Shown here piece by piece: positions 1 to 9,371 of a stretch of DNA of 35,852 nt; within the stretch, counting starts at the first letter, position 1; the number at the start of each line of letters is the position of its first letter. The notes under the pieces are model-generated. The model made no database searches. It had not been told where the DNA came from and saw only the letters and a list, made by a program, of their open reading frames with translations. The stretch comes from Lachnospiraceae bacterium. Its GTDB lineage: Bacteria > Bacillota > Clostridia > Lachnospirales > Lachnospiraceae. The DNA lies in NCBI GenBank assembly GCA_028689715.1, contig JAQVCQ010000019.1, forward strand, positions 1 to 35,852, read 5' to 3'. The position numbers and the translations under genes were made by a program.

Positions 1-28
1 TTTTTAAATACTTTCTGTTCAAAGTATC

Positions 29-61
29 TAAACTCCGCATAATCAGAGGAGTTTATTTTTT
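29..61 (+). terminator. Rho-independent terminator of an upstream off-window gene
   Basis: An 8-bp perfect stem, TAAACTCC (29-36) with GGAGTTTA (48-55), has an 11-nt loop and is followed by a run of six T on the plus strand. It probably ends a plus-strand gene lying before base 1, since no gene starts between it and the activase. Confidence 0.65.
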
Positions 62-121
62 ATACATTTTTATTTAATACTTTTTTTCTGAATTGATTTT
101 TTTATTTTATAAACTTGTTCG

Positions 122-150
122 TTGCACTTTTTTTTATGCTGACGTATAAT
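122..150 (+). promoter_or_regulatory. Putative sigma-A promoter of the activase gene
   Basis: A perfect -10 box TATAAT (145-150) lies 17 bp downstream of TTGCAC (122-127), which matches only the first three bases of the -35 consensus. A second TATAAT at 171-176 has no partner -35. Transcription would begin about 40 nt before the ATG at 199. Confidence 0.45.
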
Positions 151-198
151 ATCTAAAGATTGCCACTCGTTATAATAAATAGGTAGAAAGGGCTAAAA

Positions 199-3100
199 AT
201 GGAACAAAATACATGTACTTTAGGAATTGATATCGGTTCCACAACAGTTAAAATCGCTATTTTAGATCAAAATCACAAGCTGCTGTTTTCAGATTATAAA
301 CGGCACTTTGCCAATATAAGAGAGACTTTATCGGATCTTCTTCGTCTTGCCTATGCTGAACTTGGAAATGTTATACTTTATCCTATGATCACCGGTTCCG
401 GCGGCCTGACTCTTGCGCATCATCTGGAAGTTCCTTTTACGCAGGAAGTGATCGCAGTTGCTACTGCCCTTCAGGAAATCGCACCCAAAACAGACGTTGC
501 AATAGAACTTGGTGGAGAAGATGCCAAGATCATTTATTTTGAAGGTGGTAATGTCGAACAGCGTATGAATGGGATCTGTGCCGGCGGTACAGGTTCTTTT
601 ATCGACCAGATGGCATCTCTTCTCCAGACGGATGCTTCCGGTCTGAATGAGTATGCCAAAGAATATAAATCACTATACACCATCGCTGCAAGATGCGGTG
701 TATTTGCCAAATCTGATATTCAGCCACTTATTAATGAAGGTGCTACAAAAGAAGATCTTTCTGCATCTATTTTTCAGGCAGTTGTGAACCAGACTATCAG
801 TGGTCTTGCCTGCGGAAAACCGATCCGCGGACATGTTGCTTTCCTTGGCGGTCCGCTACACTTTTTGTCTGAATTAAAAACTTCTTTTATCCGCACATTA
901 AATCTGGACGATGAACATAGGATCGACCTTCCAAATTCACACCTTTTTGCTGCAATTGGTTCTGCCATCCATGCAGATCAGACAGTCCAGTTCAGTATGG
1001 ATGAAATGGTCAGAAAACTGGATGCCGACATTAAAATGGAATTCGAAGTAGAACGACTGGATCCTTTATTTAGTACAGAAGAGGAATATAATCAGTTCCA
1101 GAAACGTCATGCGTCACATTGTGTAAAGGCTTCTGAACTGACCGATTATCATGGAAACTGTTTTCTTGGAATCGATGCCGGAAGCACCACGACCAAAGTC
1201 GCACTTGTTGGCGAAGATGGTTCTCTCTTATATTCTTTTTACAGCAGCAATAATGGCAGTCCTTTAAAAACAGCGATTTCATCTTTGCAGGATATTTTCG
1301 ATCTCCTTCCGGAAGATGCTAATATTGTACGCTCCTGTTCGACCGGCTATGGTGAAGCATTGATGAAAGCAGCATTTTTGCTGGATGATGGCGAAGTTGA
1401 GACCGTCGCGCACTACTATGCCGCTGCATTCTTCAATCCCGAAGTCGACTGTATCCTTGACATCGGTGGACAGGATATGAAATGTATTAAGATCAAGAAC
1501 CAGACCGTTGACAGTGTCCAGTTGAATGAAGCATGTTCTTCCGGATGTGGTTCTTTTATTGAGACCTTTGCAAAATCACTGAACTTCAGTGTCCAGAATT
1601 TTGCAAAAGCAGCTCTGTTTGCGAAACATCCGATCGATCTTGGAACCAGATGTACTGTATTTATGAATTCCAAAGTAAAACAGGCGCAAAAAGAAGGCGC
1701 TGAAGTATCCGATATTTCAGCTGGTCTCGCATATTCTGTTATAAAAAATGCTCTATTCAAAGTCATTAAAGTGTCCGATGCTTCCCAGCTAGGAAAAAAC
1801 ATTGTTGTTCAGGGAGGTACTTTTTATAATGATGCCGTTCTGAGAAGTTTTGAAAAGATAGCAGGTTGTGAAGCCATTCGTCCTGATATTGCCGGCATTA
1901 TGGGCGCATTTGGTGCGGCTCTGATCGCAAGAGAACGTTTTCAGGAAGGTTTTGAGACCTCAATGCTCTCTTCTGAAAAAATTGATGCTCTTGAATTCTC
2001 TACCAGTATGGCAAAGTGCAAAGGCTGTACCAACAGTTGTCGTCTCACCGTCAATAAGTTCTCTGGCAACAGGCAGTATATTTCTGGTAACCGCTGTGAG
2101 CGTGGTCTTGGCAAAACAAAAAATGCAAAAAATATTCCTAATCTTTACGATTATAAATTGGAACGTTTTTTTAATTATGAGTCTCTTACCGATTCGGAAG
2201 CGCCTCGTGGTGTTGTTGGAATTCCGCGTGTCCTGAATATGTACGAAAATTACCCATTCTGGCATACTTTCTTTACAAAACTTGGGTATCGTGTCATCCT
2301 TTCACCGGTATCAACACATAAAATTTACGAATTAGGGATCGAATCCATTCCAAGTGAATCTGAATGCTATCCTGCTAAACTTGCACACGGACATGTCACC
2401 TGGCTGATCCGTCAGGGACTGAAATTTATTTTTTACCCTTCGCTATTTTACGAAAGAAATGAGTTCGAAGACGCAAACAATCATTACAATTGTCCTATCG
2501 TCACCTCATACTCAGAGAATATTAAAAACAACATTGATGAATTGAAAAACTCCGATATTCATTTTTCAAATCCTTTTATGTCTTTTCGTGATGAAAATAC
2601 GATCTCGCTTGCACTGATTCGTGAATTTGATTCGATCCCTGCATCAGAGATTAAAAAAGCAGTTCATGATGCATGGATGGAACTTGATCTCGCACACCAT
2701 GATATCCAGAAAAAAGGAGAAGAAGTATTAAAGCAGTTAAATGAAACCGGTCAGAGAGGAATTGTTCTTGCTGGACGTCCGTATCATATTGACCCAGAGA
2801 TCAACCACGGAATCCCTGAGCTGATCACTTCCTATGACATTGCGGTTCTGACAGAAGATTCTATTTCACACCTTGCTGTACCTGAACGTCCACTTCTGGT
2901 ATCTGATCAGTGGATGTATCACTCACGACTTTACTCTGCAGCAAGCTTTGTAAAGACACAGAATAATCTTGATCTGATTCAGCTCAACTCATTTGGATGT
3001 GGACTGGATGCCGTTACGACCGATCAGGTAAATGATATTTTAACAGGATCAGATAAAATATATACCTGTCTTAAAATAGATGAAGTAAATAATCTTGGTG

Positions 3101-4431
3101 CTGCAAGAATCCGAATTCGTTCTCTGCTCTCAGCACTTAGTGTGAAAGAGAAAAAAGCCGATGAGCGTGTGATACGTTCTTCTGCAATGAAACGTATTCT
3201 GTTCACTGAAAAAATGCGTGAAGACTATACGATTCTTTGTCCACAGATGTCCCCGATCCATTTTGATATTCTTCAACCTGCTTTCAGGGCATGTGGTTAC
3301 AATTTTGAAGTATTGAGCAATGACAACAGACAATCTGTTGACATGGGACTTAAATATGTCAATAATGATGCCTGCTATCCTTCTCTGATCGTAGTTGGTC
3401 AGATCATGGAGGCTGTGCTTTCAGGAAAATATGACACTGACAGGCTTGCAATCATTATGTCCCAGACCGGTGGCGGATGTCGTGCCACGAATTATATTGG
3501 TTTTATCAGAAGAGCGCTTGAAAAAGCCGGATATGCTCATATCCCTGTTATCTCGCTTTCCTTATCAAAGCTTGAGATGAATCCCGGATTTAAACTCACT
3601 TCCGATCTTCTTCTGCGTGCAGTCTATGGTGCGATCTTTGGTGATATTTTTATGAGATGTGTTTATCGGATGCGTCCTTATGAGAAAGTACCTGGATCTG
3701 TGAATGCAGTTCATGAAAAATGGAATACTGTATGTAAAGAATTTGTTTCTGCAAAAAAAATGTCATATTGGAAGTTCCGTAAAATGTGCAGAGAAATGAT
3801 TGAAGAATTCGACCAGATTCCTCTGCTGGCAATTAAAAAACCACGTGTAGGAGTCGTTGGTGAAATTCTTGTGAAGTTTTCTCCAATGGCAAATAATTCT
3901 CTTGTTACATTACTTGAAGCTGAAGGTGCCGAAGCTGTTGTTCCTGATCTGATCGACTTTATGCTCTATTGTTTTTATAATCAGATCTATAAAGCTGATC
4001 AGTTAGGTACCAGTAAAAAATCAGCGTTTGTATCAAATCTTGGGATCAAAGCGATTGAACATTTTCGTTCAGCTGCACATAAAGCCTTTGACGAGAGCAG
4101 ACACTTCCATGCTCCTGCAAAAATTTCCGATCTTGTGAAGTATGCAGAACCAATCGTATCTATCGGGAATCAGACTGGAGAAGGATGGTTCTTAACAGGC
4201 GAGATGATGGAGCTGATTCATTCAGACGTTCCAAATATTGTTTGTACACAGCCTTTTGGATGTCTCCCTAACCATGTTGTGGGGAAAGGTGTTATAAAAG
4301 AAATCCGTCACCAGCATCCGCTTTCCAACATTGTAGCCATTGATTATGATCCTGGTGCAAGCGAAGTAAATCAGTTGAACAGAATCAAATTAATGCTTTC
4401 AACCGCAAATAAAAATCTGGCAGCTGAATAG
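199..4431 (+). CDS. Two-ATPase acyl-CoA dehydratase activase (BadF/HgdC type) with DUF2229 and dehydratase-like C-terminus
   Basis: Activases of this family use ATP to drive an electron from an interdomain [4Fe-4S] cluster into a 2-hydroxyacyl-CoA dehydratase. The protein has two ASKHA ATPase repeats: GIDIGSTT at residues 9-16 and GIDAGSTT at about 324. Each keeps both cluster cysteines: C127 (GICAGG) and C166 (ARCGVF) in the first, C446 and C485 in the second. From about 600 there is a cysteine group (C607, C610, C614), then DUF2229-like and dehydratase-subunit-like regions to the end, with conserved CPQMSP and GGGCRATNY stretches. At 1410 residues it is a complete member of the long clostridial subfamily; single activases are near 260. 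No dehydratase genes lie nearby, so its target is unknown. AGAAAGGG lies 8 nt before the ATG. Family assignment is secure, substrate is not. Confidence 0.93.
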   Translation: MEQNTCTLGIDIGSTTVKIAILDQNHKLLFSDYKRHFANIRETLSDLLRLAYAELGNVILYPMITGSGGLTLAHHLEVPFTQEVIAVATALQEIAPKTDVAIELGGEDAKIIYFEGGNVEQRMNGICAGGTGSFIDQMASLLQTDASGLNEYAKEYKSLYTIAARCGVFAKSDIQPLINEGATKEDLSASIFQAVVNQTISGLACGKPIRGHVAFLGGPLHFLSELKTSFIRTLNLDDEHRIDLPNSHLFAAIGSAIHADQTVQFSMDEMVRKLDADIKMEFEVERLDPLFSTEEEYNQFQKRHASHCVKASELTDYHGNCFLGIDAGSTTTKVALVGEDGSLLYSFYSSNNGSPLKTAISSLQDIFDLLPEDANIVRSCSTGYGEALMKAAFLLDDGEVETVAHYYAAAFFNPEVDCILDIGGQDMKCIKIKNQTVDSVQLNEACSSGCGSFIETFAKSLNFSVQNFAKAALFAKHPIDLGTRCTVFMNSKVKQAQKEGAEVSDISAGLAYSVIKNALFKVIKVSDASQLGKNIVVQGGTFYNDAVLRSFEKIAGCEAIRPDIAGIMGAFGAALIARERFQEGFETSMLSSEKIDALEFSTSMAKCKGCTNSCRLTVNKFSGNRQYISGNRCERGLGKTKNAKNIPNLYDYKLERFFNYESLTDSEAPRGVVGIPRVLNMYENYPFWHTFFTKLGYRVILSPVSTHKIYELGIESIPSESECYPAKLAHGHVTWLIRQGLKFIFYPSLFYERNEFEDANNHYNCPIVTSYSENIKNNIDELKNSDIHFSNPFMSFRDENTISLALIREFDSIPASEIKKAVHDAWMELDLAHHDIQKKGEEVLKQLNETGQRGIVLAGRPYHIDPEINHGIPELITSYDIAVLTEDSISHLAVPERPLLVSDQWMYHSRLYSAASFVKTQNNLDLIQLNSFGCGLDAVTTDQVNDILTGSDKIYTCLKIDEVNNLGAARIRIRSLLSALSVKEKKADERVIRSSAMKRILFTEKMREDYTILCPQMSPIHFDILQPAFRACGYNFEVLSNDNRQSVDMGLKYVNNDACYPSLIVVGQIMEAVLSGKYDTDRLAIIMSQTGGGCRATNYIGFIRRALEKAGYAHIPVISLSLSKLEMNPGFKLTSDLLLRAVYGAIFGDIFMRCVYRMRPYEKVPGSVNAVHEKWNTVCKEFVSAKKMSYWKFRKMCREMIEEFDQIPLLAIKKPRVGVVGEILVKFSPMANNSLVTLLEAEGAEAVVPDLIDFMLYCFYNQIYKADQLGTSKKSAFVSNLGIKAIEHFRSAAHKAFDESRHFHAPAKISDLVKYAEPIVSIGNQTGEGWFLTGEMMELIHSDVPNIVCTQPFGCLPNHVVGKGVIKEIRHQHPLSNIVAIDYDPGASEVNQLNRIKLMLSTANKNLAAE

Positions 4432-4434
4432 TCT

Positions 4435-4479
4435 AAAATACAGGTACCATATCCTATCAAGATATGGTACCTGTATTTT
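4435..4479. terminator. Strong bidirectional terminator between convergent genes
   Basis: A perfect 19-bp stem (4435-4453 with 4461-4479) encloses a 7-nt loop. The outer pairs are A/T runs, so it yields a T-tract in both directions. It serves the activase on the plus strand and the CoA-disulfide reductase on the minus strand, whose stop codon (4478-4480) overlaps the end of the stem. Confidence 0.9.
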
Positions 4480-6178
4480 AATTAAAATTATATTGTGTTA
4501 CAATCGGTTCTCTTTTAGTTGTCATATCATTAAAGTACTCATAATAGGATAATCCAAGAAAGCTTCCTGTAATATTATAGACGTTGTCAAATCCAAGATT
4601 CTGTAATGCCATGACTGCGTTATAACTGCGCTGTCCCGTTCTGCAATGCAGATAAACAGGCTTGTCTTTTGGAATTTCAGAGATCCTTTGTCTTAACTCA
4701 CTTAAAGGTATATGTATCGATCCTTTAATATGACCTGCCTGATACTCGTAACTTTCTCTTACGTCGATGATCATTTCTCCGCTTTCTACCAGATCGCGTA
4801 CCTGCCCAACACGAACCTGCCTGTATTTGCCGTTCAATAAATTACTTCCAACATACCCAGCATAATTCACAATATCTTTTGCAGTTGAAAACGGTGGTGC
4901 ATAACATAATTCAAGGTCTTTCAGATCTTCAAGTGTACCATTCATTTTAATTAAAGTTGCGATAATGTCGATCCTTTTTGTTACATCACCTCTGCCTATT
5001 GCCTGTGCACCAAGAATTCTGCCTCCCGGAACTTCATAAAGAAGTTTAAAGTGCATAGGTGAGGCATCAGGCATGATCCCGACCTTGTCAGATAAGATCA
5101 CATGCACAACATCATAATGAATATCCAATTTCATGACATCGATCAAAGCTTCATTAAGCCCTGTTGATGCCCCATTAAAATTAAACACCTTAATTGCAGA
5201 TGATCCAATATATCCCGTATTCGCCTGGCTCTGTCCATGAATATGATTTGCCACGATCCTTGCCTGCTTTAATGCCGGTCCTGCCAGAGATACTTTTGCG
5301 GGTTTTCCAGTTAATACATTTCTGACCTCAACAGCATCTCCAACTGCATAAATATCAGGATCTGATGTTGCATAATGATCATCTGTCCAGATCGCACCGG
5401 TTTCACCAAGCGTCAGTTGAGCACCTTTGGCAAGTTTCGTCTCGGGTGATACTCCTATGGCCATAACGACCGCATTGGCTTTCACTTTTTCTCCGGATGC
5501 AAGTACCACTGTGTTTTCTTCAAATCTTTCTACTTTATCACCAACGATCAGGTGAATACCATGATCAGCAATTTCTTTATGAAGAATCTGGACCATATCA
5601 TAATCAAATGGTCGAAGGATCTGATTCATTGCCTCGATCAGTGTTACCTGATATCCTGCTTCTCTTAAGTTCTCAGCCACCTCAACACCAATGAATCCAC
5701 CGCCGATCACCGTAATCTCTTTTTCATATAATGATTTGACGAATTGATTCAGACGATCTATATCTACAACATTTCTGACTGTAAAAATATTAACCTGATC
5801 GATTCCTGGAATCGGTGGAACAATTGGAGCCGCACCTGGGGAAAGGATCAGTTTATCATAACTTTCCCTGTATACTTCACCACTCTGCAGGTCTTTGACT
5901 TCAATTTCTTTAGATTCCTTATTAATTGAAATTACTTCAGACAATACTCTGGCTTCGATATGATACTGACTTAAAAACAGTTCTGGGTTCATTAAAACAA
6001 GATCATCTGCCTCTTTCACCACACCACTAAGATGATACGGCAGGGAACAATTTGAAAAAGAAACATGAGGTCCCTTTTCAAACATGATGATTCTATCTTC
6101 TTCACTTTGTCTTCTTAATCTGGCTGCTGCTGATGCGCCACCTGCAACACCGCCTACGATCAGGATCTTTTTACTCAT
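4478..6178 (-). CDS. CoA-disulfide reductase with C-terminal rhodanese domain (CoADR-RHD)
   Basis: This is an FAD- and NAD(P)H-dependent pyridine nucleotide-disulfide reductase, expected to act in the cytoplasm on CoA disulfide, CoA persulfide or polysulfide. Visible parts: FAD-binding VGGVAGGASAAAR near residues 8-20; the single redox cysteine C44 in SFSNCSLPYH, typical of CoADR/NADH oxidase rather than the CxxC of glutathione reductases; a second dinucleotide fold VIGGGFIGVEVAENL near 155; the second FAD motif YAVGDA near 277; a dimerisation domain to about 445; then a rhodanese domain with active loop HCRTGQRS near 520. Length (566) fits the CoADR-RHD fusion. It follows a single-domain rhodanese by 21 nt, pointing to sulfane-sulfur handling. 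AGGAGGGG lies upstream of the ATG. NADH oxidase or persulfide reductase activity is an alternative. Confidence 0.9.
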   Translation of the reverse strand: MSKKILIVGGVAGGASAAARLRRQSEEDRIIMFEKGPHVSFSNCSLPYHLSGVVKEADDLVLMNPELFLSQYHIEARVLSEVISINKESKEIEVKDLQSGEVYRESYDKLILSPGAAPIVPPIPGIDQVNIFTVRNVVDIDRLNQFVKSLYEKEITVIGGGFIGVEVAENLREAGYQVTLIEAMNQILRPFDYDMVQILHKEIADHGIHLIVGDKVERFEENTVVLASGEKVKANAVVMAIGVSPETKLAKGAQLTLGETGAIWTDDHYATSDPDIYAVGDAVEVRNVLTGKPAKVSLAGPALKQARIVANHIHGQSQANTGYIGSSAIKVFNFNGASTGLNEALIDVMKLDIHYDVVHVILSDKVGIMPDASPMHFKLLYEVPGGRILGAQAIGRGDVTKRIDIIATLIKMNGTLEDLKDLELCYAPPFSTAKDIVNYAGYVGSNLLNGKYRQVRVGQVRDLVESGEMIIDVRESYEYQAGHIKGSIHIPLSELRQRISEIPKDKPVYLHCRTGQRSYNAVMALQNLGFDNVYNITGSFLGLSYYEYFNDMTTKREPIVTQYNFN

Positions 6179-6199
6179 TAGTTAGACTCCCCTCCTATT

Positions 6200-6520
6200 T
6201 TATTTTCGTTTTGTTCCAACATAGGAACCCATGCCGCCAGCTACGTTTACCACATGGTATCCAAGTTTAGAGAGCATTCTGCATGCACCACTGCTTCTTC
6301 CTCCGGACTGACAAAGAATATAATATTCCTTTTCCTTTTCCAGATATTTTTCTGGTGAATTGAGAAGATTTCCCATTGGTATATTTTTTGCAGTTCTGAG
6401 ACTTCCGCTCTTATATTCATAAGTTTCCCTGATATCAATAATATCGACTTTTCCGATCAATTGATCCATATTATTTACATGTACTGTTTTTCCTGCTTCT
6501 TTTAACATAAATCCAAACAT
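6200..6520 (-). CDS. Single-domain rhodanese-like sulfurtransferase
   Basis: This 106-residue cytoplasmic protein is one rhodanese fold. DIRETYEYKSG in the first third and the active-site loop CQSGGRS near residue 70 place the persulfide-forming cysteine. It is short and has no signal peptide. The start has AGGAGG 7 nt upstream. It lies 21 nt before the CoA-disulfide reductase gene, which carries its own rhodanese domain, so the pair probably passes sulfane sulfur to the reductase. The donor substrate cannot be read from the sequence. Confidence 0.9.
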   Translation of the reverse strand: MFGFMLKEAGKTVHVNNMDQLIGKVDIIDIRETYEYKSGSLRTAKNIPMGNLLNSPEKYLEKEKEYYILCQSGGRSSGACRMLSKLGYHVVNVAGGMGSYVGTKRK

Positions 6521-6591
6521 ATTATTTCCTCCTGTAAGTTAAGTTTACAGGCTCATTATATTCAGAAAAACTAACATCATCTGTGACTAAA

Positions 6592-7344
6592 TCACTGGAG
6601 CTGATCGATTATATTTCTGGCACTTCTGATTTCTGCCTCTGAAGTCTGCCATATCTTATATTCGCTGATTCCGGGCAACCCCATATTGATCCTTTCATTT
6701 CTGTATATCATTTTGCTGTCAAGGACTTTTTTACCTGACATATGAAATGTGAAAATCCCTGTCAGTTTATGAAGTTTTAAGATCGTATCGGCATTCACTC
6801 CTGCTCCTGCCATGATCTGTATCCTGCCAGATGCCTGCATTTGCAGTTCCCGAAGTGTTTCAAGCCCCTGTGATGCACTTTCTTCGCCTCCTGAAGTCAG
6901 AATCGTTGTTATGCCAAGTTCTATCGCAGACTGAAGTGATTCCATAAGATTAAAAGACATATCAAACGCTCTGTGAAGTGTCACCGACATCCCTGCCGCA
7001 TTTTTTATTAGTTCTTTCATTTTTTCAAGATCAAGTTTCCCTTCAGGATTTAGCATTCCAATGACGATTCCTTCAGCACCTGCACGCTGAAAAGCTTCCA
7101 CATTGTGACACATTATGTTAAATTCATAGTCGCTGTATAAAAAATCTCCAAATCTTGGTCGTATCAGTATATGGATCGGAATGGTCACATGTTTTCTGAC
7201 TTCCCGGTAAAGCTCCAGGCTCGGTGTTGTTCCACCTATGATCAGGTCTGAACAGAGTTCAAGCCTGTCTGCGCCACCACTTTGTGCTGCAATGGCCGAT
7301 TCTACAGAATCTACACATGCCTCCAATATCATTTTTCCGCTCAT
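6592..7344 (-). CDS. cutC: CutC family protein
   Basis: This is a 250-residue TIM-barrel protein of the CutC family. The N-terminus (LEACVDSVESAIAAQSGGAD, then RLELCSDL) and the segments GGTTPS, HILIRPRFGDFLYSD, TLHRAFD and ILTSGGEESA are family signatures. CutC was named for copper tolerance in E. coli, but its biochemical role is unsettled and many clostridial copies have no copper context; none is seen here. The start carries AAAGGA upstream. It lies 66 nt after acylphosphatase and 71 nt before the rhodanese gene, so it is probably co-transcribed. Family is certain, function is not. Confidence 0.92.
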   Translation of the reverse strand: MSGKMILEACVDSVESAIAAQSGGADRLELCSDLIIGGTTPSLELYREVRKHVTIPIHILIRPRFGDFLYSDYEFNIMCHNVEAFQRAGAEGIVIGMLNPEGKLDLEKMKELIKNAAGMSVTLHRAFDMSFNLMESLQSAIELGITTILTSGGEESASQGLETLRELQMQASGRIQIMAGAGVNADTILKLHKLTGIFTFHMSGKKVLDSKMIYRNERINMGLPGISEYKIWQTSEAEIRSARNIIDQLQ

Positions 7345-7410
7345 TTTTTCCTTTTAATCTCCCTTTCCAGATGTCTTTCCATAGTATCTTTTTAGCTTAT
7401 GCTTAAACTC

Positions 7411-7683
7411 TTAATAACGGATGATGAACTTATCTTCCTTGATCGTTTCAGCAAGATCCATTTTCATATCAGTGATTTGAATGCTTTTACTGTTTAAGAG
7501 TTTCCCGATCATCCTGTCGATCTGTTCTTCTGTCCCCTGAATCTCCATTTCGACCTTACCGTCATAACAATTCATGATCCAGCCTGTCAGACCGATCGTA
7601 TCTGCAAACATTTTTGCACTAAAACGGAATCCGACTCCCTGAACCCTTCCATCAAACAAATAATGTCTTCTGCTATTGTCCAT
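7411..7683 (-). CDS. acyP: Acylphosphatase
   Basis: Acylphosphatase hydrolyses carboxyl-phosphate bonds such as acetyl phosphate and 1,3-bisphosphoglycerate. With the start at 7683 the protein is 90 residues, the normal family size. It has the phosphate loop GRVQGVGFR ending in catalytic R20 and the second active-site residue N38 (GWIMNCYDG). The longest frame would begin at 7743 inside the previous gene but has no ribosome binding site there, while GGGG lies 8 nt before 7683. It follows the oxidoreductase gene by 19 nt and is likely in the same operon. Identification is firm; its physiological substrate is not. Confidence 0.93.
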   Translation of the reverse strand: MDNSRRHYLFDGRVQGVGFRFSAKMFADTIGLTGWIMNCYDGKVEMEIQGTEEQIDRMIGKLLNSKSIQITDMKMDLAETIKEDKFIIRY

Positions 7684-7702
7684 GGCATTTACCCCATCTG
7701 GC

Positions 7703-8605
7703 TTATTCCGACAGCCTGCAAACAATTTCTTCACAAATTTCATGAGTTAAGATACTATCCGTATCCTCTTCAAGAAATCCCTGCTTCTTTTTTACATCTC
7801 TCAAAAATCTGTCAGTGATCTGTTCAAATCCCCTTCTATATAGAATAGGCGTCCAGTCATCATATTTTTCATTCTGGCTGACTCCATCCTTATAGATCGT
7901 CAGTCTGTCGAGATCTTCTAGAATTCGCTTTTCTCCAGGACATAAATACTCTATTCGTTCTTCTGCTTTTCCTGATTCTCTATTCATAATTCCTATTGCT
8001 GTTCCTTCTTTACCCTGTAGCTGAATCATGACTGACACAAGCTGATTTTCTTCCACCTTTCCTGTGACCTGAATCAGCTTTGCTTCGCCGCCCAAAAGAT
8101 ATCGAAGTGTATCTACAACATGGATAAAATCATCAAATACATAATGGCGGATATCTGCCGGAAGATATTCTCTGTTCTTCTGATAAATGATCAGATCGGA
8201 AGAAGCCAGGTGTTTCATATCCCTTATAAAAGGTACTTTTCTTCTGTTAAATCCGGTTCGAAAGATCAAGTTCTGTTCTCTGGCAATTTCATACAGTTGC
8301 GCCACTTCTGATGCATGATATGACACCGGTTTATCAACATATACTGGAATCCCGTGTTCCATCAGATTTTTACAAATACTATAGTGCGCCTCAGTAGCAG
8401 CATGAACAAATGCTGCTTCAATATTCTCCCTATATAACGCATCCATATCCGTTACATAGCGGATCCCTTTATACATCTCACATAACTCTTTGAGCAGCGA
8501 TTCATTTCTGGAACACAGGACGACCTCTACATCCTTTTTGACTGACATGACAGGAAGATATGCTTTCTGAGCGATATCTCCAATTCCAATCATCGCAACT
8601 TTCAT
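7703..8605 (-). CDS. Gfo/Idh/MocA family oxidoreductase
   Basis: This NAD(P)-dependent sugar or cyclitol dehydrogenase-like protein has an N-terminal Rossmann fold beginning VAMIGIGDIAQKAYLP and the family hallmark DKP (VDKPVSYH, in place of the usual EKP) about 95 residues in. The C-terminal beta-sheet domain is shorter than usual, giving 301 residues against about 330-350. Start 8605 was chosen because AAAGGAG lies just upstream; the longer frame to 8689 runs into the preceding HD gene. Substrate is unknown. It lies 25 nt after the HD gene and 19 nt before acylphosphatase. Confidence 0.85.
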   Translation of the reverse strand: MKVAMIGIGDIAQKAYLPVMSVKKDVEVVLCSRNESLLKELCEMYKGIRYVTDMDALYRENIEAAFVHAATEAHYSICKNLMEHGIPVYVDKPVSYHASEVAQLYEIAREQNLIFRTGFNRRKVPFIRDMKHLASSDLIIYQKNREYLPADIRHYVFDDFIHVVDTLRYLLGGEAKLIQVTGKVEENQLVSVMIQLQGKEGTAIGIMNRESGKAEERIEYLCPGEKRILEDLDRLTIYKDGVSQNEKYDDWTPILYRRGFEQITDRFLRDVKKKQGFLEEDTDSILTHEICEEIVCRLSE

Positions 8606-8630
8606 GGTCTCTCTCCTTTTCTCAGTTTGT

Positions 8631-9218
8631 TCAGCATAATTTCTGCATTTCAATATTGACACGATCTTCGCATTCACGCATTGCATCAATTGTCTTTTCC
8701 ATCAGAACATCCAGTTCCCAACCCAGCATATCGGCTCCCTCACTGATCGTCTCTCTGGAACAGCCTGCTGCAAAGCGCTTATCTTTGAATTTTTTCTTCA
8801 AGCTTGACAGTTCTAGATCAATAACGCTTTTTGATGGTCTCATTCTGACTGCCGCACCAATCAGACCTGTTAATTCGTCTACAGCAAATAAGACCTTCTC
8901 CATCTCATGCACAGGTTCCACATCGCTGCAGATTCCATAGCCATGGCTACAGACGGCATGGATCAATTCGTCAGTTGCTCCTATCTTACTTAACAGTTCA
9001 GGTGCTTTCTTACAATGTTCTTCCGGAAATAATTCAAAATCAACATCATGCAGCAGTCCTGCCATTGCCCAGAAGGAACTTTCCTCTTCATATCCAGACT
9101 CCTTAGCGAACCACTCCATACACCCTTCCAATGTCAGTGCATGGTAAATATGAAACGCATCTTTGTTATACTCCTGTAATAATCTCACAGCATCCTGTCT
9201 TGTACATCCTATCTTCAT
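8631..9218 (-). CDS. HD-domain metal-dependent hydrolase
   Basis: This 195-residue cytoplasmic protein belongs to the HD superfamily of phosphohydrolases. H26 (IYHALTL), the HD pair H57-D58 (GLLHDVD), H68 and H92 (CSHGYG) sit in the usual order for metal ligands. The subfamily resembles uncharacterised HDIG proteins of Firmicutes annotated as hydrolases. GGGAG precedes the ATG, and it is the first gene of the minus-strand set ending at 4478. Nothing in the sequence gives its nucleotide or phosphate substrate. Confidence 0.82.
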   Translation of the reverse strand: MKIGCTRQDAVRLLQEYNKDAFHIYHALTLEGCMEWFAKESGYEEESSFWAMAGLLHDVDFELFPEEHCKKAPELLSKIGATDELIHAVCSHGYGICSDVEPVHEMEKVLFAVDELTGLIGAAVRMRPSKSVIDLELSSLKKKFKDKRFAAGCSRETISEGADMLGWELDVLMEKTIDAMRECEDRVNIEMQKLC

Positions 9219-9255
9219 TCTAACTTCTCCCTACAACTACAAATTTTTAACTACT

Positions 9256-9285
9256 ATTATGCTTTTATTCTACCACTAAATTCAA
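9256..9285 (-). promoter_or_regulatory. Putative promoter of the HD-to-CoADR operon
   Basis: On the minus strand TTGAAT (9280-9285) and CATAAT (9256-9261) are 18 bp apart, resembling a sigma-A promoter. It lies about 40 nt before the HD gene, just after the sugar-kinase terminator, the expected place for an operon promoter. Confidence 0.45.
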
Positions 9286-9321
9286 TTTCTTTCATTAAAA
9301 TCGGTAAATTCTTGTATAAAA

Positions 9322-9354
9322 ATAGTCTGTCAGCTCACTATGCTGACAGACTAT
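9322..9354 (-). terminator. Terminator of the PfkB-family kinase gene
   Basis: A perfect 13-bp stem (9322-9334 with 9342-9354) with a 7-nt loop is followed on the minus strand by TTTTTAT. It starts 17 nt past the kinase stop codon. Confidence 0.85.
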
Positions 9355-9371
9355 GAATAATTTGAAATTGT

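Noticed and set aside
1416..1802. 128-residue minus-strand open frame
   Set aside because: It lies wholly inside the activase opposite its conserved ATPase domain, has no ribosome binding site and no recognisable domain; it is a shadow frame.
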